A DNA stretch of 64,000 bases from Cohnella fermenti (GTDB taxonomy: Bacteria > Bacillota > Bacilli > Paenibacillales > Paenibacillaceae): NCBI RefSeq assembly GCF_004801405.1, contig NZ_SSOB01000041.1, forward strand, positions 1 through 64,000, in the 5' to 3' direction. Positions 33,611-43,011 of this stretch are shown here, piece after piece (the stretch's first letter is position 1; the number at the start of each line of letters is the position of its first letter). The notes under the pieces were generated by a model that was given only the letters and a program-made list of their open reading frames with translations, searched no databases and was not told the origin of the DNA. The translations under genes and the position numbers were made by a program.

Positions 33611-35242
33611 GTGCGTTACAAATTGATGGTATGCGTTTTTCTGCTGTTTGTCGTTTCCTCCTCCACCGCACTGGCGGTAGGGCCAACGTATATCCAAGCT
33701 TGTGGCGGCAGCCATTTTGCGTTGGCGCTTAAATCAGATGGAACCGTATGGTCCTGGGGGAGCAATGCCGAAGGACAGCTTGGTTTTGATTCCGGAGGAA
33801 GCAATGTCGCGTATCCGGTTCGAATTCAGAGTCTTGATCAAATTACGGAAATCGCCTGCGGCTTACAATCAGGATACGCTTTGCAACAGGATGGCTCCGT
33901 ATGGGCATGGGGACGAGGAGCTGAGGGACAACTGGGGCTTGGCAACATGAACCAGATCAACGAGCCCAGTCTGCTGTCGTTAACAGGCGTAGTAAAAATC
34001 GAGGCAGGAAACGATTATGTACTGATGTTATTACATGACGGCAGGTTATGGGCAACAGGTCGCAATAACAGGGGACAACTCGGGGATGGGACAACAACCG
34101 ACAAAGCGTCTCCCGTGCAAGTGTCAGAGCTGTCCCATGTAACAACGACGGCAGCAGGCGGAGCGCATAACCTCGCCGTTACTGCAGATGGGCGTGTATA
34201 TGCTTGGGGAAGCAACAGCTATGGTGGCATCGGCAACGGAGAAGCCGGGCCACCCGTCACGATCCCGTACCTGCAAAGCGATCTAACCCAAATCATCAGT
34301 GTCTCGGCAGGTATCGATTCTTCCTTTGCGCTTGACAATGCGGGAACTCTATGGTGCTGGGGTGTGAATACCTATGGTCAGTTGGGTCTCGGAGATACGG
34401 ATAGGCGATATCAGCCCACCTTGCTGCCGCTTGAGAACGTGGCTTCCGTAAGTGCCGGCCATGACTTTTCCTTTGCCCGGCTCACCAACGGACAATTGTG
34501 GGGTTGGGGGTCCAACTGGAGCGGCAAGCTGGGAGATGGCAGCGGGACCGATCGTCATGCACCTGTACGTTTACAGCTTGCAGAAGTGCTGTTTGTAGGC
34601 GGCACCAAAGGCGACTTTTTTATGGCCGGAACCGATTCGGGCTTGTACAGCTGGGGAAACGGAGCGAGTAGCGTGCTCGGCAACGGTGGCGGTTCGAGAG
34701 ATGTACCCGGATTGGTCGGCGGTCCGCTGCTTGCCACGTATTCGCCTGCCTATTTTTCACCGGTCACTCTTCCTGCCACTCTTCAAACGTCGGCTTCCAT
34801 ACTCGTTCATTTAACGGATTTACGAGGTTATAACGCAGGCTGGACATTGAATATCTCGGCGACGCCATTCTCATTAACGAGGCTTGATCCGACGACCGGA
34901 TACACCCACCTGACGGTGAACTTTCCGGCATCCTGCTTGACCCTGAGCGAAACGGAGCCGCTCCTTGTTCTCAATGGCATGGTGGCCGATCCTGTTCACG
35001 GGCCGAAGATGCTCCGATCTGAACAAACGCTTGGAGCTGCCCCGGTTCCCGTCATACAAGCTCAACCGGGATTCGGAACAGGCATGTACCAAACTCGGCT
35101 GCAACTGCGTCTGGCGGTTCCATTGACGGTACAGGTTATTCAAGTGGAGAGCGGATCCAGGTATACACCCGGCGATACGGTCGGTCTCTTGACCGGGATA
35201 TATACCAGTACCTTGCAACTGACCATGATAAGCGGACTGTAG
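33611..35242 (+). CDS. Secreted RCC1-repeat propeller with WxL-like C-terminal domain
   Basis: A 543-residue protein. The signal peptide is at residues 1-22 (cut probably after ALA). Seven RCC1/BNR-type repeats run from about 30 to 370 (DGTVWSWGSNAEGQLG, DGSVWAWGRGAEGQLG, AGTLWCWGVNTYGQLG and others), enough for a seven-bladed propeller. Residues about 385-543 resemble a WxL domain (LTDLRGYNAGWTLNISATPF, then LTGIYTSTLQLTMISGL), which binds peptidoglycan. The start is GTG at 33611. It opens the surface module directly after the pilin-like genes and probably acts as an adhesin displayed on the wall. Confidence 0.8.
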   Translation: MRYKLMVCVFLLFVVSSSTALAVGPTYIQACGGSHFALALKSDGTVWSWGSNAEGQLGFDSGGSNVAYPVRIQSLDQITEIACGLQSGYALQQDGSVWAWGRGAEGQLGLGNMNQINEPSLLSLTGVVKIEAGNDYVLMLLHDGRLWATGRNNRGQLGDGTTTDKASPVQVSELSHVTTTAAGGAHNLAVTADGRVYAWGSNSYGGIGNGEAGPPVTIPYLQSDLTQIISVSAGIDSSFALDNAGTLWCWGVNTYGQLGLGDTDRRYQPTLLPLENVASVSAGHDFSFARLTNGQLWGWGSNWSGKLGDGSGTDRHAPVRLQLAEVLFVGGTKGDFFMAGTDSGLYSWGNGASSVLGNGGGSRDVPGLVGGPLLATYSPAYFSPVTLPATLQTSASILVHLTDLRGYNAGWTLNISATPFSLTRLDPTTGYTHLTVNFPASCLTLSETEPLLVLNGMVADPVHGPKMLRSEQTLGAAPVPVIQAQPGFGTGMYQTRLQLRLAVPLTVQVIQVESGSRYTPGDTVGLLTGIYTSTLQLTMISGL

Positions 35243-35258
35243 GAAAGGAGTTTATAAG

Positions 35259-36302
35259 ATGTGGCTGCGACTGTTGCTGGCGGCAACGTTTTTTTGGCTT
35301 GCCAGCGGATTCTCAAGCCCTGCGGATAGACAGCAGTTGATCATTAGCGGCGATGCCGATCGCATCCATTCCGAACTGGGCGCTTATGTCGAGGAAGCCG
35401 TTCCCGGAGAAAAACGGGTGTACACCGTTGAGGTCGCGAATCCCACGAGCGAAGAAATTACGGCGTTGTTATATGTGGCGGATGCGATGCCTGCGATAGG
35501 CGGCGGCAAGGACTTTACGCTGCCGAGCGATCCCGATTTCGGCTCGGCTGCGTGGTATACGACGCCGGACCGCAGCATCACGCTCCAAGCAGGCGAGACC
35601 CGGAGCTTTACGATGGAACTGCAAATCCCCGATCAGTTACAACCGGGCCAGTACGTGTCGGTCATTGGCGTCTATGACGATCATCAGCAAGCAAGGGAGA
35701 CGGCGGTTCAGGGGGAGGCGCGCTTTATGACCCGCGTGGTCCGCAAAACCGGATTGCAGGTCGTGCTCGACTACAAGCTGACCGAAGCCAAGCCGCCCGA
35801 AGCGATTCCGCATGCGGCCGCCTACACGCTGGAGAATGGGAAGGCGTTTCTGACGATTTTGCTGACCAATGAAGGCGGCAGCTTGTCCAAGCCGGGCATG
35901 TCGGTGAGTGTCAAGCGGCAGGACGCCTCCGGCGCGCCGCTTTTTGCGTTCGAGGCGGCTTTTGACTCCATATACGCGGGCACGGTCGCTTCTTACAGGG
36001 CCGAACTCAGCCGACCGTTGCCGCCCGGTTCATACACGGCGGTGGTGAAAACTACGCTGGGCGACCGATTGGAGCAGCGGTCATTGACGTTCGATGTGGC
36101 CGGAGAAGACGACCGATCCCGATGGGCGAGTACGCCGTCAGGAAACGTTATTCAGGTGGATGAGGACGGAATTCCGCTCCATTCCACTTTTTGGGGATGG
36201 CGTTCCTTCTGCGCAGGGGGAGGACTGCTGGTTCTGATCGTGTTCGTCGTTGCGCTAAGAAAGAGGGCTTCGAGCCGACGCCGCGCCAACGAGCGATCTT
36301 AA
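35259..36302 (+). CDS. DUF916-like WxL-associated membrane-anchored protein
   Basis: A 347-residue protein with a signal peptide (about 1-18). Two beta-sandwich domains follow, the first (28-165) with VEEAVPGEKRVYTVEVANPT and LQAGETRSFTMELQIPDQ, the second about 170-275. A C-terminal membrane helix (about 312-333) is followed by a basic tail. This is the plan of the DUF916/DUF3324 proteins that always accompany WxL proteins and help hold them at the wall. It lies between an RCC1-WxL gene and a WxL gene, as expected. Confidence 0.75.
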   Translation: MWLRLLLAATFFWLASGFSSPADRQQLIISGDADRIHSELGAYVEEAVPGEKRVYTVEVANPTSEEITALLYVADAMPAIGGGKDFTLPSDPDFGSAAWYTTPDRSITLQAGETRSFTMELQIPDQLQPGQYVSVIGVYDDHQQARETAVQGEARFMTRVVRKTGLQVVLDYKLTEAKPPEAIPHAAAYTLENGKAFLTILLTNEGGSLSKPGMSVSVKRQDASGAPLFAFEAAFDSIYAGTVASYRAELSRPLPPGSYTAVVKTTLGDRLEQRSLTFDVAGEDDRSRWASTPSGNVIQVDEDGIPLHSTFWGWRSFCAGGGLLVLIVFVVALRKRASSRRRANERS

Positions 36303-36369
36303 ACGCCATGCTGCGTCACACGATGCGGCATGTTCATATAAACTACTTTTGGAAAAGGAGACTTGATCC

Positions 36370-36996
36370 ATGTTCAAGCTAAACTTCAAGCAGAAGCTGG
36401 GCTCCTTTGCTCTGATCGCCGCGCTCCTCGTGCCGACTGCCGCTCAAGCGGAAACCGTATCGATCGTTGCCGGTGCCAACACGTCGGCGCAGACAGCGAT
36501 TTCGTTCAGTCCGGTTACGTTCGATCTCCATGCCGATCAGCTATCAACGGCTTCCAACGGCATTACCGTCGAGGACAGCCGCGGCAGCGGCGCGGGATGG
36601 TCGGTTTCGGTATCGGCCACCGATTTCGTCAGCGACCCTTTGCAAGACCCGACCGCGTCGGGAACCTACACCGTCAAAATTCCCGCCAGTGCCGTTTCAG
36701 TCATCGTGGCCACGCCGATTGTGGCGTTAAGCGGGCAGGCTGTCGATCCGACCTATGGCCCGCTTGCCTCTAACGGGACTTTGTCTGCCGCGCCGTTGAA
36801 ACTGATGTATGCGGCTCCGGGGTATGGGATGGGCGTTTATACGACGGGCGTCTCATATTCGCTCGCTGTTCCCAAAACGGTCACGGTCGCCTCGGTCAGC
36901 AACGGGGCCAGCAAATACAAGGAAAACGACATGATCGGTACGGTCGCGACGACATATACCGCGACGTTGACCTTTACGCTCGGCTCAGGCGTGTAA
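36370..36996 (+). CDS. WxL-domain surface protein
   Basis: A 208-residue secreted protein. The signal peptide is cut near AAQA (about residue 27). A WxL-like domain fills the rest: TVEDSRGSGAGWSVSVSATD, then TYTATLTFTLGSG at the C-terminus. It matches the C-terminal domain of the RCC1 protein in layout (GYGMGVYTTGVSYSLAVPKT against GFGTGMYQTRLQLRLAVPLT), so the two share an origin. It would bind peptidoglycan non-covalently. The ribosome site is AAAAGGAG. It is the last gene before a strong terminator. Confidence 0.8.
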   Translation: MFKLNFKQKLGSFALIAALLVPTAAQAETVSIVAGANTSAQTAISFSPVTFDLHADQLSTASNGITVEDSRGSGAGWSVSVSATDFVSDPLQDPTASGTYTVKIPASAVSVIVATPIVALSGQAVDPTYGPLASNGTLSAAPLKLMYAAPGYGMGVYTTGVSYSLAVPKTVTVASVSNGASKYKENDMIGTVATTYTATLTFTLGSGV

Positions 36997-37003
36997 TGCG
37001 GGC

Positions 37004-37041
37004 AGACGCCTCTGTGTTCTGGGGAAACAGGGGCGTCTTTT
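37004..37041 (+). terminator. Terminator at the end of the long operon
   Basis: The stem GACGCCTCTGT / ACAGGGGCGTC (with one bulge) is followed by TTTT. It closes the co-directional run that begins at 9690. Confidence 0.75.
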
Positions 37042-37129
37042 GACAGAAGTCGGTGGACAGACCAAGGATTCGATACTATCATGTAGACGTAAGCAATGTT
37101 TTCCAAATCCTTCATAGGGAGTGAGGCAT

Positions 37130-38233
37130 TTGAAAAAATATTCAATTTCCCTCCTCATGATGACGCTTTTCGGCAGTTTGTTCGTACTGACGGCAAACGG
37201 AGCGGTTCGACCGCCAACCTTTGTCAGCGTGGTGATGGACGGGCAAAAAATCTGGTTTCCCGACGCGCAAGCATACATCGATGAGAACAGCCGGACCTTG
37301 GTTCCGGTCAGATTTGTTGCCGAAACGATGGGGGCCAAAGTCGGTTGGGAGGCGGATACGAGGACGGTTCCAATCGAACGTGACGGTCAGAAGATTCTGT
37401 TGACTATCGGGGCGAATGAAGCCAAAGTGAACGACGATGACGTTTCTTTTGATACCAAGGCCGTCATGAGCGGCGGTCGAACCTTCGTCCCTTTGCGCTT
37501 CGTAAGCGAAGTGCTGGGAGCCAAAGTGGAGTGGGATGGGGACACTTCGACCGTTTTTATCTCCACCAAAGATGACAACGGCACGATGGATCCATGGGGA
37601 CGGTTGATCCGCACGACCGACTTGCCAAAGAACGCAGCGGACTATCCGTATATTTTGGCGGATGTGCCGAATGCGATGTATGAAATGCCCTATCCTTATT
37701 CGCATCCGACGGACAGCAAAGTATCTGCGGTGTTATTTTCGTCCGTGCCGGAGTTTACCAAGGAGAACGTCGACCTATGGATGAACCGACTTCAAGTGTT
37801 CGGGGCCTTGTGGCTCAATGTGGATTACCGAACGATTGACCAATCTTGGGCGCAAGCCTTGTTTGAAACCAAAATGCAGAGTTCCAATGCGGAATTAAAA
37901 TATATTCAGCAATATGTGGATTGGGTCAAAGAAAATCAGATACAAGTCGAGGGCTATCTTGATCCCGAACCGTCCATGATTTACAAGGATGGATTCGGAA
38001 ATAATTATGTCCGGTCAAAATTCAGAATCAAATTCAATTCTTTTAAGGAAAACAATGATTTGCTATATGATGAGAGATTTCCAAATGATCAAAAATTTGA
38101 TAAACAGGTATGGTACGTCGGATATGCCGATATTTCCTTATCCACAAATGTTGGCGGGAATTGGGGAAGTACATTAAAAGTAGATCCGGGAGCCAGTTTA
38201 TTCCGCAATTATGTGATCAGAAAGGCGGACTAA
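37130..38233 (+). CDS. Secreted protein with copper amine oxidase N-terminal domain
   Basis: A 367-residue protein with a signal peptide (about 1-24, ending TANGA). Residues 30-145 hold two copies of the stalk-like CuAO-N repeat (VPVRFVAETMGAKVGWEAD, FVPLRFVSEVLGAKVEWDGD), a module frequent in Paenibacillus surface proteins and not an oxidase by itself. The C-terminal 220 residues are not recognised. The start is TTG at 37130 after GGGAGTGAGG; a GTG at 37121 lies in that ribosome site. The 3' third is more AT-rich than the 5' part, suggesting a mosaic gene. Confidence 0.75.
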   Translation: MKKYSISLLMMTLFGSLFVLTANGAVRPPTFVSVVMDGQKIWFPDAQAYIDENSRTLVPVRFVAETMGAKVGWEADTRTVPIERDGQKILLTIGANEAKVNDDDVSFDTKAVMSGGRTFVPLRFVSEVLGAKVEWDGDTSTVFISTKDDNGTMDPWGRLIRTTDLPKNAADYPYILADVPNAMYEMPYPYSHPTDSKVSAVLFSSVPEFTKENVDLWMNRLQVFGALWLNVDYRTIDQSWAQALFETKMQSSNAELKYIQQYVDWVKENQIQVEGYLDPEPSMIYKDGFGNNYVRSKFRIKFNSFKENNDLLYDERFPNDQKFDKQVWYVGYADISLSTNVGGNWGSTLKVDPGASLFRNYVIRKAD

Positions 38234-38240
38234 AAAGAAA

Positions 38241-41200
38241 ATGATCAAAACCAAGTTTATAAAATCAATTTTGAGCATGCTGCTTGCATGTTCTTTTTTC
38301 TTGTCCACTTTTCTTGTCCCAGCAGGAGCTTCAGCTCCAAAAATAAGGACAGAGTCAGGAAAGATTAGTTTTGAAATTACCAGTACCGCTGCAACAGCGT
38401 CGATCAAGTATAGAACCATTGGTTGGACCATTCGGAGAGATCAGTTATGTACGGAAACGGTTCCCAAGCAATGCGGGAATCCGCAGAGCGGGCAGCACGC
38501 TTCTTTTGTGGATCAGCAGGTCCGGCAAATTGGGCAGGAACCCAATCCTCCGGTTCCGGGCGAACCGGTGACGACATTTTATGAGGTCAGCGAGGAACTC
38601 GTAACCGATGGCATGTGGCAGGCGGGAATGGGGGATATCAAGGATAATGACGATCTCTATCTGTATGCGATCATGGTGTCGATCAATGGAGACGGTTCTG
38701 TTCGCAAAGGCCCGTTCTATACGTTGGATGGAATCAAAAACGCCGAGCCTTGGGCGCATCCGGACGACTTGGACGATTATTTCGGCCTCCATGTTCCTTA
38801 TCGAAGCGCCAATTTCCCGGTCGATGTTGTGGCCAAAACGGTAGACGGACAACGTCTTGACGATCCGCAAGTGACATTTCACAAAGGCGATTATATCGCG
38901 GGGGAAACCATCAATCACGAATTTCCGGAGACGATCGAAGACAACGGGAAGTCGTATACGATTGTCCGCTCCTATTTATCGCCCAAGCAAGATCCATCCC
39001 AAAAAGACTGGCTTCAGGAGAACCCGGAAACGAACCCGAAAGTCCGGACTCGAAGCTTTACGGTTCACTTGGGCGGAACGGATGCGGTAGCCGAATACAA
39101 GGAACAAGACAACCCGGTCAAAGCGATCTATCAGAAAGAGGACGGGACGAAGCTCAACGAAGTCGACAAAGGGCAGTTTGCAACCGGGGCCGAAGTGAAT
39201 CACACCTTTGAAGGAGAGATCGTTTCAGGCGGACAATCTTATGAAATCGTTCGCTCCTATATTACGAATAATGACAAACCGGACGAAAAGCTGTTCGTGC
39301 AGGAAAAAGACGATCCGAAGCTGAAAGAGCGTTCGATCACCGTCGCTTCCGGCGGATCCAATTTTATCGGCATTTACAAAATTCCCTCCTCGGTTACGGT
39401 GACATCGCAGATTGATGCGCCCAAGACGGCTGAACCGGCCCAAACCGAGGTGAACGGGAATTTTTTATTTGAGGCCAAGTCATTGAAAACATTGAAATCC
39501 TATGAAATTACGAGCATTCAAAACGCGACGCTGGTTCACGCGGCGGATAAAAACGGTACTCTCGGCGGGGTGACCGCAAGCAAAACGATCCCAATCGTAA
39601 TCCCGTTTACCACCGGCGACAAAGTGACCGTGAAAATAACCGTGGTCGTTAAAGATGTGGAGGGCAATACCGGGGATTCTACTTCCGATCATACGATAAC
39701 GAAAGCCGGTTCGAATGATGAACCAGGCGATGAACCAACTGGCGGAGCGCCGGTACAAGCCGGAGTGATGGAGCCGGATGCCTCGGCCGTGATTCGGGCA
39801 GACTCGCGCGGCGCGGAACGCTTTGATGTGCTACAGGGGATTCCGACTTCCGAAAGTCTGTATGTCAATGCTTTTGCCAAATCCTATTTGTATCGCAATA
39901 TGTTTACGGAAATGACGGGTATCAAAACCTATCCCATTCAAGTGAGCAAAACGTATACGCTAACCTGGACCGAGCGGCGGTCCGGTCCGCCGGATGCGGA
40001 CGGGCTTCCGACGACCATTTCAGTCCCGCGTTCGGAACAGCAAACCGTCACGAAATCCTACAACGTTGAGCGCAAATACAGCTATTGGACGATTACAAAT
40101 CTCGAAGTGTACGGCATCCAGAAAGCAACAGTCGCCAACGATGCGCTGCCTACGGGAACGGTTATCCTTCAGCCGAACGGTTACACGGTGCCGTCCGTCT
40201 CCGCCGCGCATGACAATTCGCAAGAAACGCATGTGATTGATCCGGTCTATTCCAAAACCGTCACGTTGCCCGGACAGACCTTGTCCGGCGGCTCCAGCCG
40301 TCCCGGTATCCCTGCGGAGGATTGGAAGACGAAGGCGGAGGAGGCCATTGGCAAAATCAAGGTCAAAAACGACTCGCTTGTCTTTAACGGCAACACGATC
40401 ATGGACAATCGCATCGTCGAGGAACAAGGAGCGTCACCGGGGGCGATCCCGGCCCCGCCGACGATTGGGCAGAACGTGCTTTACGGTGCGGGTTATATCA
40501 TTGATCCGTCCAAAACGAACAAGGCTAATCTGCCGAGCACCGGGACGTTGTACTATGCTTTGATCAAAGGCATCGTCGGCGGAGAAAACAAGTCGTTTTC
40601 AATCGAAGCCATCAATCCGGTTACCATTCACACTCCCGTCGTCAATCATGCCACCGTATCGGATGATCAGGTACACAACCAAAAAACGACGCCGACCACA
40701 GGCCGCGCCGCGCTGGTGCTAGATCGGCCGTTTACCGTCACGGTGCCGACAACCGGACAGCATCGGGATATTAAAGGCTACGGCAACCGGGACTATGCGA
40801 AATATATCAAGGACAAGCAGGTTCGCTTTCCTTTTGATGTGTACAGTGCGGACAAAAAGGTATTCATTCCGAAAAATACCTGGACGTCGATTCCGGTTGC
40901 GCAAGCCAGCATGACCTTCAACCTGCCGGTATGGGTGGACGAAGGCAATTATGACGTGTTATTCCGCTCCTTTGCCGAGAACAGCCCGGCTTCCGGCTTC
41001 ACCACGCAGCCGAATGCGAATTTGGATTTGAACCACCATGTGGCGACCCAAACCGTTCCGGTCGAGGTCGTCGGACGATTGTACGATTTTCATATAACAG
41101 ATATTGCAGATTTTAATTGGGAGACCGTGTTCCGCACGCAAAAGGGCAGCGCCACGCCAACGGGCAACGCGTACTGGGTCGGCACCAAGAGCATCGACGG

Positions 41201-42086
41201 AGCGGCGCGGGGCAATGCCTCTCCTTTTGTGCTGCCGATTCGTCCGGGCAGTCATCCGGCTAACGGGATGAAAAATGTGGTCGTAAAGACGGGATATGCA
41301 ATCAAATACGAAGTCATGACGAAGGGGAACATGTTCGACTCGGGAGACGGCATTCGGATTACCCCCACCTTCTATTTTGTCGACCGCAACGGACAGAACC
41401 GTCAGGAGGTGGACCTGTATTATCACGCCGACAACCAGAAGTTCATACGGATCGGCTCGGCGGACGATGCCGAACGGCGGACGGTTACGCTGGATACCCG
41501 GCTGCGGAATGTAGCGCAGCAGGAGCTGACCCAGACCGCCCAGTCGTTGTGGAGCTTAAACGGGGGAACCGGAAGCCGGTCTTCATTTGTGACCGAATAT
41601 CTGAAGGATGCGCAGAAACCGACCTATGTCGGCGGCTACAGTGCGTTATTGCTGCCTCCGCAGCTTCGTACCTTCACCGGCCCGCTTGATGTGCCGTCCG
41701 GCGTGGACGCGGCGCGCGCGAATGCGGCCACGCAGCGATGGTTCGGGGAATACAGTTTGCCCGCCGCGCCATTTGTCGTCCCAAATGGATTCGATCTGGC
41801 CAGTTATGGCCGCACGCATCGGTTGAACGACGATGCGCCGATTTTTCTGATGGATGGCTATATCATCGTGAATTTCAACCTGGAGACGATTCGCAACAAA
41901 GATTTGAGCCATCCGCATTTGCAATACAGAGACGGCCCGCTGGACAATCAATGGCAAATGGAAGGGTTCTCGCGCAGCTTCGTCGATCCCTACGGCGCAA
42001 CGTTCCAATTGAAGGACGGTGACGTCGTGTTTTATGATGCGGATTTATCCGCAAACGACGATTTCGGAGCGGGCGGAACGCACTAA
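38241..42086 (+). CDS. Large secreted MucBP-like/DUF5704-like surface protein
   Basis: A 1281-residue secreted protein, the largest in the window. The signal peptide is at 1-30 (SFFLSTFLVPAGASA). Residues about 195-275 and 285-375 are two MucBP-like repeats (VAKTVDGQRLDDPQVTFHKG; IYQKEDGTKLNEVDKGQFAT), beta-grasp modules common in adhesins. A Gly/Glu/Pro linker lies near 490. The rest (510-1281) is a long beta-rich region similar to Paenibacillus DUF5704 proteins. No sortase motif, membrane anchor or WxL domain is seen at the C-terminus. It lies 8 nt after the CuAO-N gene, probably in one transcript. It is a probable adhesin or exported effector. Confidence 0.65.
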   Translation: MIKTKFIKSILSMLLACSFFLSTFLVPAGASAPKIRTESGKISFEITSTAATASIKYRTIGWTIRRDQLCTETVPKQCGNPQSGQHASFVDQQVRQIGQEPNPPVPGEPVTTFYEVSEELVTDGMWQAGMGDIKDNDDLYLYAIMVSINGDGSVRKGPFYTLDGIKNAEPWAHPDDLDDYFGLHVPYRSANFPVDVVAKTVDGQRLDDPQVTFHKGDYIAGETINHEFPETIEDNGKSYTIVRSYLSPKQDPSQKDWLQENPETNPKVRTRSFTVHLGGTDAVAEYKEQDNPVKAIYQKEDGTKLNEVDKGQFATGAEVNHTFEGEIVSGGQSYEIVRSYITNNDKPDEKLFVQEKDDPKLKERSITVASGGSNFIGIYKIPSSVTVTSQIDAPKTAEPAQTEVNGNFLFEAKSLKTLKSYEITSIQNATLVHAADKNGTLGGVTASKTIPIVIPFTTGDKVTVKITVVVKDVEGNTGDSTSDHTITKAGSNDEPGDEPTGGAPVQAGVMEPDASAVIRADSRGAERFDVLQGIPTSESLYVNAFAKSYLYRNMFTEMTGIKTYPIQVSKTYTLTWTERRSGPPDADGLPTTISVPRSEQQTVTKSYNVERKYSYWTITNLEVYGIQKATVANDALPTGTVILQPNGYTVPSVSAAHDNSQETHVIDPVYSKTVTLPGQTLSGGSSRPGIPAEDWKTKAEEAIGKIKVKNDSLVFNGNTIMDNRIVEEQGASPGAIPAPPTIGQNVLYGAGYIIDPSKTNKANLPSTGTLYYALIKGIVGGENKSFSIEAINPVTIHTPVVNHATVSDDQVHNQKTTPTTGRAALVLDRPFTVTVPTTGQHRDIKGYGNRDYAKYIKDKQVRFPFDVYSADKKVFIPKNTWTSIPVAQASMTFNLPVWVDEGNYDVLFRSFAENSPASGFTTQPNANLDLNHHVATQTVPVEVVGRLYDFHITDIADFNWETVFRTQKGSATPTGNAYWVGTKSIDGAARGNASPFVLPIRPGSHPANGMKNVVVKTGYAIKYEVMTKGNMFDSGDGIRITPTFYFVDRNGQNRQEVDLYYHADNQKFIRIGSADDAERRTVTLDTRLRNVAQQELTQTAQSLWSLNGGTGSRSSFVTEYLKDAQKPTYVGGYSALLLPPQLRTFTGPLDVPSGVDAARANAATQRWFGEYSLPAAPFVVPNGFDLASYGRTHRLNDDAPIFLMDGYIIVNFNLETIRNKDLSHPHLQYRDGPLDNQWQMEGFSRSFVDPYGATFQLKDGDVVFYDADLSANDDFGAGGTH

Positions 42087-42144
42087 AACGAAACAGTCGG
42101 TTTTCCACTAAAAACCGAAAAACGAGTAGAGGAGGGGCGCAGCG

Positions 42145-42312
42145 ATGCCGGAGCCGGAATGGGAAGTGACGATCCGATGGAAGAACGGCAGCGAATCCGT
42201 GTACGTCTTTCAAGGAAATCGAGAAGAAGCGCGGCGGGATGCGTATCTTGGTTCTCCTCAAGGCGACATTCGCAACGTAATCGTAAAACCGTATGTGCAA
42301 GAACATTCGTAA
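42145..42312 (+). CDS. Small hypothetical protein
   Basis: A 55-residue protein read from ATG 42145 (PEPEWEVTIRWKNGSESVYV, then EEARRDAYLGSP) to TAA at 42310-42312. It has the good ribosome site GAGGAGGGG. The beta-hairpin plus helix composition looks natural, and it is tightly followed by the next gene. Not recognised. Confidence 0.5.
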   Translation: MPEPEWEVTIRWKNGSESVYVFQGNREEARRDAYLGSPQGDIRNVIVKPYVQEHS

Positions 42313-42335
42313 ACGAGCTTGAACGGAGGGACGAC

Positions 42336-42653
42336 ATGTTTCGCGAGAAAGGAAGCAGTTGGATGGGACGGCGGTATGTCGGAGAGGTGGACGGCTATTT
42401 TGTGGAAGCGCAGGTGTTTGACGATCCATCCGAATACGGCATCGCCAAGGGCCGGATCAGCCGACTATATATTTTCCCGGATGCCGCGTCAGGCTTCAAC
42501 CGCCGACTGTCAAGCTACGAGCGCGGCTGGGATGGTGGTCCGCCGCAGGATCGGCGGCTGCGGCAGGTGGTTGAAAGAACGGTGGCCCATTTCGACCGTA
42601 AACAAGTAGATTGGACATTTGAGGAGTACAGATACCGGGAAAGCCAGGACTGA
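42336..42653 (+). CDS. DUF7678-like protein
   Basis: A 105-residue soluble protein (YVGEVDGYFVEAQVFDDPSE, SRLYIFPDAA, YERGWDGGPP, then VERTVAHFDR). The pattern resembles DUF7678 proteins found on Firmicutes mobile elements, whose function is unknown. The start is ATG at 42336 after GGAGGGACGAC. Confidence 0.55.
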   Translation: MFREKGSSWMGRRYVGEVDGYFVEAQVFDDPSEYGIAKGRISRLYIFPDAASGFNRRLSSYERGWDGGPPQDRRLRQVVERTVAHFDRKQVDWTFEEYRYRESQD

Positions 42654-42760
42654 GGGGAGGAAGCATCTTATTCGGAAGACGAACGCACAGGGTAACGACG
42701 CAAACGAATGGCATACCATTAATTTCACCGATGCGCATTGGCGGAAGGTGGGAGGCAGAC

Positions 42761-42943
42761 TTGGAGGTAGTCGACAAAAAGAAAAACGTTTATGGCGACA
42801 CGCTCTATTATATTCGCGATTCGAAGGAGAGCATCACGCATATCGTGCATGAGAATGAACTGAACCATTTTATGAAAAAACATCGGGTCTCAAGCCTGCG
42901 AGACGGTACGTCGCTGGTCTACAAAACAGCGAACCCCCGATAG
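42761..42943 (+). CDS. Small hypothetical protein
   Basis: A 60-residue basic protein (EVVDKKKNVYGDTLYYIRDS, HENELNHFMKKH). The start is set at TTG 42761, 6 nt after GGGAGG; the ATG at 42731 is in frame but has no ribosome site. No family is recognised. Confidence 0.4.
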   Translation: MEVVDKKKNVYGDTLYYIRDSKESITHIVHENELNHFMKKHRVSSLRDGTSLVYKTANPR

Positions 42944-42950
42944 AAATGAC

Positions 42951-42979
42951 TTGCTGCCTGCCCCGAAGAGAGTTAGACT
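42951..42979 (+). promoter_or_regulatory. Sigma-A promoter, member 1 of a repeated set
   Basis: TTGCTG (42951-42956), 17-nt spacer, TAGACT (42974-42979). The spacer ends GAAGAGAGT and the start region reads CGACA, both shared with the promoters at 43640 and 44157. Confidence 0.7.
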
Positions 42980-43011
42980 CGACATCAGCTTGAAACCGGG
43001 GAGGGGTGCGA

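Noticed and set aside
42096..42120. CGGTTTT/AAAAACCG stem after the 1281-residue gene
   Set aside because: No plus-strand T-run and only AT-rich pairing; not convincing as a terminator.
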